Below, in pieces: positions 25,630 to 33,031 of a DNA stretch of 35,069 bases. The stretch is from positions 1-35,069 of the forward strand of contig JAOUPQ010000004.1 of assembly GCA_029879765.1 (NCBI GenBank), given 5' to 3'. Position 1 is the stretch's first letter; every line of letters starts with the position of its first letter. The notes under the pieces were generated by a model. The model worked only from the letters and a program-made list of their open reading frames with translations. It searched no databases and was not told where the DNA came from. Position numbers and translations under genes: made by a program. Source of the stretch: Nitrospinota bacterium. Its GTDB lineage: Bacteria; Nitrospinota_A; UBA7883.

Positions 25630-25973
25630 TGCTGCACCTCCTTTTGTTTAAATGTTTTTAAAAGGATCCAGATGTCGATCCAAAAAGAAAAGGACGCGCC
25701 GAAAAGCGACGCGTCCCGAGAAACAACAAAGATAGGAAGGTTGGGCAAGGCGCACAAAAGCCGGAAGTAATGATGTACTAAAACGGCACATTACGGAACA
25801 CTTCTCACTTTCCACTTCAAGCACTCCAGCCTATAGAAAATGTATGAATCCCCCCCAAACCCGCATCAGGCGGGAGTGGATGATTTTACTCTAGCGCTTA
25901 CATATGAATATAGGTTCCTAACACCATAATTTACAAATATCATCGGAAATAATCTCACAATATCTGTTGAAAT
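25630..25973 (-). promoter_or_regulatory. mtrA-like gene leader and promoter region
   Basis: This is a 344-base non-coding stretch between the NrfD gene and the decaheme gene. On the minus strand TTGTAA (25936-25931) and TATATT (25912-25907) with an 18-base gap form a good sigma-70 promoter. The leader then holds CCCGC-CTGAT-GCGGG (25874-25860), the pairing segments CACTCC (25878-25873) and GGAGTG (25827-25822), a GCCG...CGGC stem with inner AGTA/TACT (about 25790-25760), the intrinsic terminator and finally the Shine-Dalgarno. I could not match it to a known riboswitch class by eye. Confidence 0.5.
25680..25716 (-). terminator. Intrinsic terminator in the mtrA-like leader
   Basis: On the minus strand GGACGCG (25716-25710) pairs with CGCGTCC (25698-25692) around an 11-base loop and is followed by TTTTCTTTTT (25691-25682). 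It lies about 50 bases before the mtrA-like start and about 190 bases after a predicted promoter, so it may end read-through from the upstream NrfD module or act as an attenuator. The stem and T-run are seen directly; the regulatory role is inferred. Confidence 0.6.
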
Positions 25974-27209
25974 TCATGCCGTGACCACCCTTTCCCGGTT
26001 TTCCTCTGGCTCTTCAATATGTGTCTCGCCCGAATAGACCGGGAGGGTGAACTTGAGCAGCAGCGTATAGATCAGCGCTCCGGTCGCCCAGATGCCCACG
26101 CTCACCCCCAGCTCTATGCCGGAGGGCCAATACTCATAGATCTCCCCCAGGGTGGAAGGAGTGAAGCCTGGAATCACCAGTCCGAATCCCTTTTCGATAT
26201 ACACCCCCACGATTATCAGCACACATCCTATGTTCAGCAGCGCGATATTCCGCCGGGTGGCGGGAACAACGAAAATCACCAGCGCGGTGAGGTTCAGCGC
26301 CAGCGATGTCCACATAAGAGGGACCAGTCCATGGTGGCCATGCAGCCCGAAATACATATATTTCAGCGGCGCCAGGTGGACGCTGTTGGAGTAGAACTCC
26401 TTGAAGACCTCGCAGCCCAGCAGGAATATGTTGAGCGCCATGGTATAGGCGATCAGCTCGGCCACCTTCCGGATGGCCATGATGTCTATGTTTATGCGGG
26501 TGAATTTCCCCACGATCTGGAACACCAGGATGATGATGGCCGGCCCGGAGCAAAAGGCCGACGCCAGGAACCTGGGCGCCAGGATGCCGGCGTTCCAGAA
26601 TGGGCGGGCCGGAAGGCCGTTATACAGGAACGCCGTGACCGTGTGGATGCTCACCGCCCAGGGGATGGACAGGATGATCAGCGGCATGATGGGCGCATAG
26701 CTCTTTCCCTCGTAGATCTTGTAGAGCACATACAGGAAGATGATCGCGTTGATGAAAAGGTAACCGTTGAGCACCACCACGTCCCACACCAAAAGCGAGC
26801 TGGGAAAGTTCGGCGTGCCGATCAGCGGGGCCATGTGCAGTATCCTTTCCGGGCGGCCAAGGTCCGCCGTGACGAACATGATGCACATGCAGATGGCCGT
26901 GATGGCCATTATCTCCCCCAGAAAGACGATCTCCTTTATCGGGCCGAAATGGTATATATACGCAGGCACCACCAGCAGCACCGCCGCCGCCGCCACTCCC
27001 ACCAGGAAAGTGAAATTGGCGATGTAGAATCCCCAGGAGACTTCGTCTCGGATGGATGTGACGATGAACCCTTGGTTCCACTGGACACTATACGCGTATA
27101 GCCCAATTCCCATGACGGCCAGCAGGAAGAATATCCAGGCGTAGTACAGGGGGCTGCCATGGAAAATGTTCATCAGCGCCACCAGGAAGTTTCTTATCTT
27201 GTGAAACAT
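25974..27209 (-). CDS. NrfD/PsrC-family quinone-interacting membrane subunit (DsrP/HmcC-like), module 2
   Basis: The 411-residue integral membrane protein has about ten helices. The first begins YYAWIFFLLAVMGIGLYAYSV; conserved polar spots include SWGFYIANF, TADLGRPERILHMA, WDVVVLNGYL and PSGIELGVS. This pattern matches the NrfD-like subunits of DsrMKJOP, Hmc and Qrc complexes, which exchange electrons or protons with menaquinone without heme. It lies 11 bases after its Tat ferredoxin partner gene and has AGGAGGG before the ATG. The C-terminal tail (ETHIEEPEENRERVVTA) is charged. With the tetraheme and FeS proteins it should form a quinone-to-periplasm complex. The direction of electron flow is not decided by sequence. 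Confidence 0.9.
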   Translation of the reverse strand: MFHKIRNFLVALMNIFHGSPLYYAWIFFLLAVMGIGLYAYSVQWNQGFIVTSIRDEVSWGFYIANFTFLVGVAAAAVLLVVPAYIYHFGPIKEIVFLGEIMAITAICMCIMFVTADLGRPERILHMAPLIGTPNFPSSLLVWDVVVLNGYLFINAIIFLYVLYKIYEGKSYAPIMPLIILSIPWAVSIHTVTAFLYNGLPARPFWNAGILAPRFLASAFCSGPAIIILVFQIVGKFTRINIDIMAIRKVAELIAYTMALNIFLLGCEVFKEFYSNSVHLAPLKYMYFGLHGHHGLVPLMWTSLALNLTALVIFVVPATRRNIALLNIGCVLIIVGVYIEKGFGLVIPGFTPSTLGEIYEYWPSGIELGVSVGIWATGALIYTLLLKFTLPVYSGETHIEEPEENRERVVTA

Positions 27210-27220
27210 GACGCCCCCTC

Positions 27221-28126
27221 CTAGAAAAAGTAGTAGAACTTGGGTTGGGTGTTCAGGTCTTCCTTAAGCCGGAACACCCTCTTGTGCTCCAGCAGATATC
27301 GCATCTCGCTCTCCGGGTCCAGCAAATTGCCGAACTTGCGCGCCCCCACCGGGCAGATTTCCGCGCAGGCCGGATATTTTCCTTCCCGTGTCCTCTGGAT
27401 GCAGAATGTGCATTTCTCCACCACCCCCTTGGGCCTGGGGCGGTTGCCCAGGTAATGGGTGTTGGTGTTGATCTCATCCTTGGGGATGTCCGGTTCCGCC
27501 AGATTGAAGTGCCTGGCGCCATAGGGGCAGGCGGCCATGCAATATCGGCATCCTATGCACCAGTCGTAATCTACCACCACTATACCGTCCGGCTCTTTCC
27601 AGGTGGCCCCCGTGGGGCACACCTTGACGCAGGCCGACTGCTCGCACATCTGGCACCCGATGGGCATATAGAAGTATCCCTCTTCAGGCACCAGCGCCGG
27701 GTCGTAGTACCTTGTGGAGTTCTCCAGGTCGGCCCACTTGTCCCCCATCTTCGTGCGCATCACCGATATCCAGTGGATCTGCGGGTCGCGGCTTTGGTTG
27801 TTCTCCCCCACGCAGGCATAGACGCATCTGCGGCAGCCGATGCACCGGGACAGGTCCAGGCCATAGCCGAACAGGGTTCCCTCCATCGGAGCGGTGGCCT
27901 TCACCACAAATTCCCTGCCATATTTTGCCGAGTATTCTTTTTCCAGCTTGGCCAGGGTGGATTTTAGCTCCTCCTTGTCCATCTCCTTGAAGTGGCTTTG
28001 GAAGAAGCGATCCCAATTGATATTGTTCACACATCCCTGCGTGGCCAGCCCTGCCATCCCGGCGGTGGCCGCCTTCATGAACCCGCGCCGGTTCATCTGT
28101 TTTTTGTTGTCCGGCTTATTTTTCAT
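27221..28126 (-). CDS. Tat-exported four-cluster [4Fe-4S] ferredoxin subunit (DsrO/HmcB-like), module 2
   Basis: The 301-residue protein has a Tat signal (NRRGFMKAA, residues 12-20) followed by a hydrophobic run. Sixteen Cys form four [4Fe-4S] sites: C95/98/101/105, C158/161/166/170, C190/193/196/200 and C239/242/254/258, in the exchanged pattern usual for DsrO, NrfC and HmcB. It would sit on the periplasmic side, wiring the NrfD subunit to cytochromes. GAGGAAG precedes ATG 28126, which overlaps the tetraheme gene end by 11 bases; the NrfD gene follows after 11 bases. This is a tightly packed operon. Confidence 0.92.
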   Translation of the reverse strand: MKNKPDNKKQMNRRGFMKAATAGMAGLATQGCVNNINWDRFFQSHFKEMDKEELKSTLAKLEKEYSAKYGREFVVKATAPMEGTLFGYGLDLSRCIGCRRCVYACVGENNQSRDPQIHWISVMRTKMGDKWADLENSTRYYDPALVPEEGYFYMPIGCQMCEQSACVKVCPTGATWKEPDGIVVVDYDWCIGCRYCMAACPYGARHFNLAEPDIPKDEINTNTHYLGNRPRPKGVVEKCTFCIQRTREGKYPACAEICPVGARKFGNLLDPESEMRYLLEHKRVFRLKEDLNTQPKFYYFF

Positions 28127-28793
28127 CTTTCTTCCTCAAAGCCAGCTTCGAAGGCGGGATGGGCGCCGGCTTGGGTTCGAGCTTCTGAAACTTGGGATTG
28201 TGCGGGTTGTGGCAGAGGATACACACCCAGTATTCCTTCTCTCCGTTCCAATATCCGGTGCGTTTGCCGTGGATGCCAAAAGACCAGTCGCGGAACTTGA
28301 TGCCATGGCACTGGCCGCAATACTTGAACGCCGCCTGGGGGACCAGATCTTTTTCCAGCTTATCCAGGGGGGTATTTATAACTTGGAAATTGGTGGTTTC
28401 CACATTCTTGGCCTCGCCCACGTTGGCCCCTTTCGGATTGCCCCCATGGCACTTTTCGCAGGTGACCTTGTTTTTGGAGTGTTTGCTCTTGTCCCAGTCC
28501 AGCACCAGCTTCTCATACTTCTCCTTTTCATAATGGCACCGAACGCACACCGACTCATGCTCGAAAAGGCGCAAAAGCAGGCCGAACTCGTCAACTATCT
28601 CCCCATCAGGGTTGACGAAGTATCCCGGGTGATCCTTGGAAGGGACAAGCTCCTCCTCGTCCTGGCCCCAAGCGGAGGGGAAGGAAAGGGCCAGCAGGCA
28701 AGCCAAGGCCGCGTACAAGGCGGACCTGGCCACCCGTGCGGGAATAGGGACCATCCCCCCATTCCCGGAAGATGCAACGCTATTGGACATCAT
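28116..28793 (-). CDS. Periplasmic tetraheme cytochrome c, module 2
   Basis: The 225-residue protein has a signal peptide (ARSALYAALACLLALSFPSAWGQ) and four CXXCH motifs: CVRCH (about 83), CEKCH, CGQCH and CILCH. The C-terminal tail is basic and Pro-rich (KPAPIPPSKLALRKKDEK). I do not recognise a named family; heme spacing is wide and Lys-rich. By position it is the cytochrome partner of the downstream FeS and NrfD subunits, with which it overlaps by 11 bases. The start is uncertain: two adjacent ATGs at 28793 and 28790 have a poor ribosome site, and ATG 28754 behind GGGGGG would still keep the signal peptide. Confidence 0.87.
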   Translation of the reverse strand: MMSNSVASSGNGGMVPIPARVARSALYAALACLLALSFPSAWGQDEEELVPSKDHPGYFVNPDGEIVDEFGLLLRLFEHESVCVRCHYEKEKYEKLVLDWDKSKHSKNKVTCEKCHGGNPKGANVGEAKNVETTNFQVINTPLDKLEKDLVPQAAFKYCGQCHGIKFRDWSFGIHGKRTGYWNGEKEYWVCILCHNPHNPKFQKLEPKPAPIPPSKLALRKKDEK

Positions 28794-28835
28794 GCCACCA
28801 CTGCGTTACTTGACCGGCGTCAAGGCCGCTGCCGG

Positions 28836-29441
28836 TCAGTGTTTGAACATCAGCTCGTATTTCTTATGCCAGGCCTTGTTCAGCTTTACCATCTCTTCGA
28901 AGTCGAACTTGTATTTTTCGTCCACCTTGGAGTTGAACGGCGAATCCGGGTGGTCATGGCACTCCAGGCACATCTCCTTGGTGGGGGGATATACCTCGCC
29001 CATCGCCGCCGCCTCGGCCTTGGTGAAGGTCTCGTCCTTTTCCTTGTGCAGGACGCGGTATTCGCTGCCTGCGCCATGGCACATCTCGCAACCCACCCCG
29101 CGCAGGTGCTCCGGGCTCTTCTCGTCCTTATATCCGCCGGGTTTGCCATAACCTATGGTGTGGCAGGGGAGGCACTTTGGATCCTTGTCATAGTCCTTCT
29201 TGTAATCCAGCCCCGCGTCCTTCATGGCCTTGTTGTCCCCCCGGCTCCTGCCGGCCGCCAAAAGTATGTTGAACGCGTTGGCGTGGGAGGATTTGGACCA
29301 TTCCTCGTATTCCGTCTTGTGGCAATTGCACCCCTCAACCCCCACATATTCAGGGGCTTTGGCCGCAACCGCATTATAGGTGGCCAACGTGGCCAGACAA
29401 AAAATGGAAACTCCAAGGAAAACCAAATATTTTCTCAACAC
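28836..29441 (-). CDS. Tandem c554-like cytochrome, copy B, with CXCH first heme site
   Basis: The secreted cytochrome has 201 residues: signal peptide, then YVGVEGCNCHKTEYEEW, then CLPCH, CEMCHGAGS and CLECH. The last three are normal; the first reads Cys-Asn-Cys-His, one residue shorter than CXXCH. Layout and the EGCxCHKTE and GVGCExCHGAGS segments resemble the cytochrome c554 domain family. GGAGG overlaps the ATG at 29453, and a GTG at 29441 sits 5 bases after it, so I prefer GTG 29441. It is a paralogue of the next gene upstream (copy A), with the same ending KxWHKKYELxFKH. Its role is probably that of a periplasmic electron shuttle. Confidence 0.88.
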   Translation of the reverse strand: MLRKYLVFLGVSIFCLATLATYNAVAAKAPEYVGVEGCNCHKTEYEEWSKSSHANAFNILLAAGRSRGDNKAMKDAGLDYKKDYDKDPKCLPCHTIGYGKPGGYKDEKSPEHLRGVGCEMCHGAGSEYRVLHKEKDETFTKAEAAAMGEVYPPTKEMCLECHDHPDSPFNSKVDEKYKFDFEEMVKLNKAWHKKYELMFKH

Positions 29442-29542
29442 CTTGCCCTCCATAGTGTTCTGGTTTCGTCTCCCAAACGGATGAACAACGAAGCTCGTTA
29501 AAACATGTTATCCATAGCTGGCCCAATTCCCCCTAATATGCG

Positions 29543-29567
29543 AAAAGCCCACCGGTTCGGCGGGGGC
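29543..29567 (-). terminator. Intrinsic terminator-like hairpin between the c554-like genes
   Basis: On the minus strand GCCC-CCG (29567-29561) pairs with CGG-T-GGGC (29554-29547), seven base pairs with one bulged T and a 6-base loop, followed by TTTT (29546-29543). It would stop transcripts coming from the first half of the island before copy B, or attenuate them. Confidence 0.5.
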
Positions 29568-29821
29568 CCGGAAATTCAAAAAGCTGATAACAGGCTGTAT
29601 ATATAAGCTATGGCTGAAAGATCGGAAGAAACGATTATAGATTGGAGCTATGAAGGAATAAGAAGAGGCGATGGCCGCCGCTTCTGTAGACAAGACTACT
29701 TCACTCCTGGTTGACATTACGACAATACCCCAACAGTCAATGACTGGAATGATACCAAAGTTCTGATAGACCTCAAATAGAAAAACGATTTTAAGGAATA
29801 CACCTCCGGAGTCGACTGGCG

Positions 29822-29847
29822 GCCCGGGGCGTCCATCCACCCCGGGC
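29822..29847 (-). terminator. GC-rich hairpin just after c554-like copy A
   Basis: GCCCGGGG (29822-29829) and CCCCGGGC (29840-29847) form a perfect 8-base-pair stem with a 10-base loop, 23 bases after the copy A stop. No T-run follows on the minus strand, so it may be an mRNA 3'-end stabiliser or a processing barrier rather than a terminator. Confidence 0.4.
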
Positions 29848-29870
29848 AGGCTTTTCTCCACGCCATGATA

Positions 29871-30470
29871 TCAGTGCTTGAAGAGCAACTCATACTTCTT
29901 GTGCCAGGATTTCTTCTCTTCCAGCCGGGCCTTGAAGTCGAATCCATATTTGGGGTCCGATTTGGAATTAAATACCGATTTTTCGTTGTCGTGGCACTTC
30001 CGGCACATCTCCTCGGTGGGGGGATATACCTCGCCCAAGGCGGCGGCTTCCTCTTTGGTGAAAGTCTCGTCCTTTTCCTTGTGCAGGACACGATACTTGC
30101 TTCCGGCGCCGTGGCACGATTCGCACCCCACCCCTTTCAGGTCCTCTTTAGTGTTCTGGAGCGAATAACCCCCAGGCTGGTTGAATCCGGTGGTGTGGCA
30201 CTCCAGGCATTTTTCATCCTGGTCATAGTCCTTTTTATAGTCCAGCCCCAGATCTTTCATGGCCTTGTTCTGTTTGCGCGACCTTTTTGAGGCGAATAGC
30301 TGGTCCAATGCCAAGCCATGCGTCGATTCGGACCAGTCTTTTAATTCCGTCTTGTGGCAGTTGCACCCTTCGTTTCCCACAAATTGCGGCGCTTCCGCCT
30401 GGGAGAATGTGGCCCAGGCCAGAACCATAACCAGCATTCCCAGCCATGTGAATGACAATTTGCCTAACAT
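29871..30470 (-). CDS. Tandem c554-like cytochrome, copy A, with CXCH first heme site
   Basis: The 199-residue secreted cytochrome has a signal peptide (FTWLGMLVMVLAWATFSQAEA), then FVGNEGCNCHKTELKDW, CLECH, CESCHGAGS and CRKCH. The first site is again Cys-Asn-Cys-His, while the other three are canonical. Sequence parallels copy B almost end to end (AMKDLGLDYKKDYDQD against AMKDAGLDYKKDYDKD; YRVLHKEKDETFTK identical), so they arose by tandem duplication. GAGGAG lies 8 bases before ATG 30470. It follows the module 1 NrfD gene by 18 bases and is likely its soluble electron partner. Confidence 0.9.
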   Translation of the reverse strand: MLGKLSFTWLGMLVMVLAWATFSQAEAPQFVGNEGCNCHKTELKDWSESTHGLALDQLFASKRSRKQNKAMKDLGLDYKKDYDQDEKCLECHTTGFNQPGGYSLQNTKEDLKGVGCESCHGAGSKYRVLHKEKDETFTKEEAAALGEVYPPTEEMCRKCHDNEKSVFNSKSDPKYGFDFKARLEEKKSWHKKYELLFKH

Positions 30471-30488
30471 GATCAGCTCCTCTCTTGT

Positions 30489-31688
30489 TTATATGTTCTC
30501 TCCGGCTTGTGAGCCTGAAGAAGTTATCTGCTCCGGGGCTTCCTCCGTGGTTGGTCTTACGCTCAAAAACCTGGTTACTGCAAACAGCACCAAAAACGGG
30601 AGCAGCGTGAAGATGATGGCCATCAATATCCCTTCCTTTTCCAGCCATTGGGGATGGAATTCGCGAAATCCCACATAGCTTTTGGAAAACAGCTGGCCAC
30701 CCACGACGATGTTCCATCGCATCATCCACACCTCGAACAGCAGGTATACCGCCGCCACCGCCCCCATTTTCGCAAAGGAGGTCTCTTCCAGCTTCAGGGT
30801 GAACATGGCCGACAACAGGACGAAGGCCACGCCCAGGCCTATACCAAGCTGCAACACAAAGAAAGAATATTTGAGCTTGGTGAACAGAAGGGTGGATATG
30901 ACGAACCATGCGTCGGATGATTCGTAGTAGAAATAGAGCAGCTCCACCCCTTCCAGGACTATATACATGGCCGTGGAGAACCATAAAAGCGAACAGAGCA
31001 TGCGCAGACATATATATGATTTCTCCAGGTAGCCATACCACCCCAGGTACAGGTATAGCAACAAAACCAGGGCAAGACCGGATATTATCCCGGAGACAAA
31101 GAAGACAAAGGGCATGAGGGGAGTGGACCACCATGGGTTGGACTTTAACGATCCAAAAAGAAAACCGACATACCCGGACAGCACAGCCATGCTGGGGATT
31201 CCGATGGCTGTGAGAATGAACACCATCTGTCGGTCCACTTGTCTGGTGTCATCGTTTAGGTTCTGGTTCCACAACAGCAGTATGGTCAAAATTCTTTTCT
31301 TCAGTCCGCTGGCGGCTTCTGCGGCGCGGATCATATCTTCTCTGTATGCGAACCAGATGATCATGGCCAGTATCACCAGAAACAGCGAGTATATATATCC
31401 GAAACCGCCGATGGCGGAGCGGTGGTTGGGCACGATGACCACGTTCAAAGCTCTCTCCGGATGGCCCAGATGATTAAGAAGAGGCAGAGTGGCGCATAGG
31501 AGAAAAGAGAAAGACACCAGCAGGGAGAACCTGCTCACAGGCTTGAGGCTCTCTATGCCGAAAACGAAATACAAGGCCGAGATACCAAAGGCGCCTGCCA
31601 TGATTCCACTTATGTACGGATAGGTGACTATCATCAGCGACCATATGATATGTGAGTCGTTGGGGAATGAAAACTCGGTGTATATCAT
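30489..31688 (-). CDS. NrfD/PsrC-family quinone-interacting membrane subunit, module 1
   Basis: The 399-residue membrane protein has eight to ten predicted helices. It shows the NrfD-type features LNHLGHPERALNVV (the HLGHPER stretch equals the conserved DLGRPER of other members) and VILAMIIWFAYRE. The N-terminus (NDSHIIWSLMIVTYPYISGIMAGAF) resembles polysulfide reductase PsrC-like subunits. A Ser/Glu-rich tail follows the last helix. AGGAAA precedes ATG 31688, and the FeS subunit gene ends 6 bases before it. It is clearly diverged from the module 2 NrfD protein, so the two modules are not a recent duplication. Confidence 0.88.
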   Translation of the reverse strand: MIYTEFSFPNDSHIIWSLMIVTYPYISGIMAGAFGISALYFVFGIESLKPVSRFSLLVSFSFLLCATLPLLNHLGHPERALNVVIVPNHRSAIGGFGYIYSLFLVILAMIIWFAYREDMIRAAEAASGLKKRILTILLLWNQNLNDDTRQVDRQMVFILTAIGIPSMAVLSGYVGFLFGSLKSNPWWSTPLMPFVFFVSGIISGLALVLLLYLYLGWYGYLEKSYICLRMLCSLLWFSTAMYIVLEGVELLYFYYESSDAWFVISTLLFTKLKYSFFVLQLGIGLGVAFVLLSAMFTLKLEETSFAKMGAVAAVYLLFEVWMMRWNIVVGGQLFSKSYVGFREFHPQWLEKEGILMAIIFTLLPFLVLFAVTRFLSVRPTTEEAPEQITSSGSQAGENI

Positions 31689-31694
31689 GGTTTC

Positions 31695-32483
31695 CTACCT
31701 CACTGCCCTGTCCAGGCCGATATAGAAGCAGTATGGCTCCGTGTTCAGCTCCGGCTTGAGCACCATCACCCGCTGGTTGTCGATAATTTCCCGGACCTGT
31801 GAATTTTTCATCTTCAGGTCGCCGAATATCCTGGCCTTGGTGGGGCATACAGTCACGCAGGCCGGGGCCAGCCCCTTGGTGACCCTGTGGTAGCACCATG
31901 TGCATTTGTCCGCGGTGTGGGTTCTGGGGTCTATATACCTGGTGTCATAGGGGCAGGCCTGGACGCAATAACCGCATCCGATGCAGACCTTCTTGTCCAC
32001 CAGCACCACCCCCTGGGGGCTTTCATATGACGCGTTCACAGGGCACACCTGGGTGCATGGGGTATTGCGGCAGTGGTTGCAAAGCTTCGGGACGAAAAAT
32101 CCCTTTATAACGTTCCCTTCCACATCCTTGGGGGGGAAGCTGTTGATTCCCCCATCCGGTGAGTCTATATACACATGGCCGGTGTCGGTGATCTGGTATC
32201 GCTCCACCCAGGTTCTGCTATAACCGTCTGGCGTGTCGTTTTCCCTTTTGCAGGCCCGCGCGCAGGCGCCGCAACCGATGCACTTTGTGGTGTCCACCAC
32301 ATAGGCGTAATAGTGATCCATCCAGTCCGGCACATGCTTCATCTCCTCGATATTATGGATACGCTGGCCGCTGGATGATTTGGGGATCAGTGTGACGATA
32401 AGCATGCCCGCCATGCCGGAGGCCGCCATTTTCAAAAACTCCCTCCGGCTTCTGGATCGCTTGGGCGCCTTCCTCTTTTTCAT
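31695..32483 (-). CDS. Tat-exported four-cluster [4Fe-4S] ferredoxin subunit, module 1
   Basis: The 262-residue protein has a Tat signal (RSRREFLKMAASGMAGMLIV, residues 11-30). Sixteen Cys form four [4Fe-4S] sites: C68/71/74/78, C135/138/143/147, C167/170/173/177 and C194/197/209/213, as in NrfC, PsrB and DsrO. The ATG at 32483 follows GGGGG and overlaps the tetraheme stop by ATGA, so the 59-residue upstream extension of the frame is not used. The ending (KPELNTEPYCFYIGLDRAVR) parallels the module 2 protein ending (KEDLNTQPKFYYFF). It bridges the membrane subunit and cytochrome. Confidence 0.92.
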   Translation of the reverse strand: MKKRKAPKRSRSRREFLKMAASGMAGMLIVTLIPKSSSGQRIHNIEEMKHVPDWMDHYYAYVVDTTKCIGCGACARACKRENDTPDGYSRTWVERYQITDTGHVYIDSPDGGINSFPPKDVEGNVIKGFFVPKLCNHCRNTPCTQVCPVNASYESPQGVVLVDKKVCIGCGYCVQACPYDTRYIDPRTHTADKCTWCYHRVTKGLAPACVTVCPTKARIFGDLKMKNSQVREIIDNQRVMVLKPELNTEPYCFYIGLDRAVR

Positions 32484-33031
32484 GCTACCCCCTTGGAAAA
32501 AGCTTTCGGAAAATGGGAGTTGTGGCATCTGCCACAGGGAGCTTTGGTGTCTACTTCGCCCATGGTCTTCTTCCAGCCATCCTTCTTGTGCTTGGCCTGA
32601 TCCTTGATCTGGGGAAACTTGGCCGGGCGGGATGGGAGGAATATGTGGCAGTTCAGGCATGGCTGCTCTGTCTTGTCTATGGGCATAAGTTCCAGCTTCA
32701 CATATTTGCCTCCATCAGCTTTGGCCTTGATGGCCGGGTCCGCCTTGTCGGTGGCGATCGCATGGGGCTTGGGGAGGAAGTGACAGCTCTCGCAGGGGAC
32801 ATTGGCGTGTTTTGCATCGGCCATATCCCATTCGGGTTCATGACAATCCAGGCAATAATCGTCCCCCTTGTGAATAGTGGCTAATGAGGAGGCTTCCAAA
32901 AGATGATCTCCCCGATATCTTCCATATTGACCAAAGGAATCCGGGGCCAGCAGGGCCTGGAACATCTGGAACCCCAGGAAGGCCAGCCCGACCAGGATGA
33001 AAACGTTCATCACATGAGAATATTTGCTCAT
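32480..33031 (-). CDS. Membrane-anchored tetraheme cytochrome c, module 1
   Basis: The 183-residue protein has one N-terminal hydrophobic helix (about 8-29, VMNVFILVGLAFLGFQMFQALL) without a clear cleavage site, so it is probably anchored. Four CXXCH motifs follow: CLDCH (60), CESCH (80), CLNCH (125) and CGRCH (166). Extra His residues (H54, H75, H90, H148, H172) could serve as distal ligands. It is the first gene of the leftward island, with no strong ribosome site before ATG 33031; an ATG at 33010 is an alternative. It is coupled to the FeS gene by ATGA. I know no specific family name for it. Confidence 0.88.
   Translation of the reverse strand: MSKYSHVMNVFILVGLAFLGFQMFQALLAPDSFGQYGRYRGDHLLEASSLATIHKGDDYCLDCHEPEWDMADAKHANVPCESCHFLPKPHAIATDKADPAIKAKADGGKYVKLELMPIDKTEQPCLNCHIFLPSRPAKFPQIKDQAKHKKDGWKKTMGEVDTKAPCGRCHNSHFPKAFSKGVA

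Larger units (their letters stand above)
29454..29870. other. Non-coding spacer between the two c554-like genes
   Basis: I see no gene in this 417-base stretch. It holds two hairpins listed separately (29543-29567 and 29822-29847) and AT-rich sequence at about 29570-29640 that could contain a promoter for copy B. It shows no readable remnant of a third cytochrome: no CXXCH-coding pattern was found in any frame. Confidence 0.5.

Noticed and set aside
25700-25930. Cyclic-dinucleotide (GEMM-type) riboswitch ahead of the mtrA-like gene
   Set aside because: Such switches precede cytochromes in some delta-proteobacteria, but I could not find the conserved core or tetraloop-receptor sequence by eye; only the general attenuator layout is supported.
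29454-29870. Third, decayed copy of the c554-like cytochrome in the spacer
   Set aside because: No frame shows the EGCNCHKTE, CHGAGS or KYELxFKH signatures, so there is no evidence for a pseudogene.
28836-30470. NrfA-type nitrite reductase or octaheme hydroxylamine oxidoreductase in the cytochrome island
   Set aside because: No CXXCK catalytic motif and no suitable length in any of the six cytochromes; NrfD-type subunits alone do not imply nitrite reduction.
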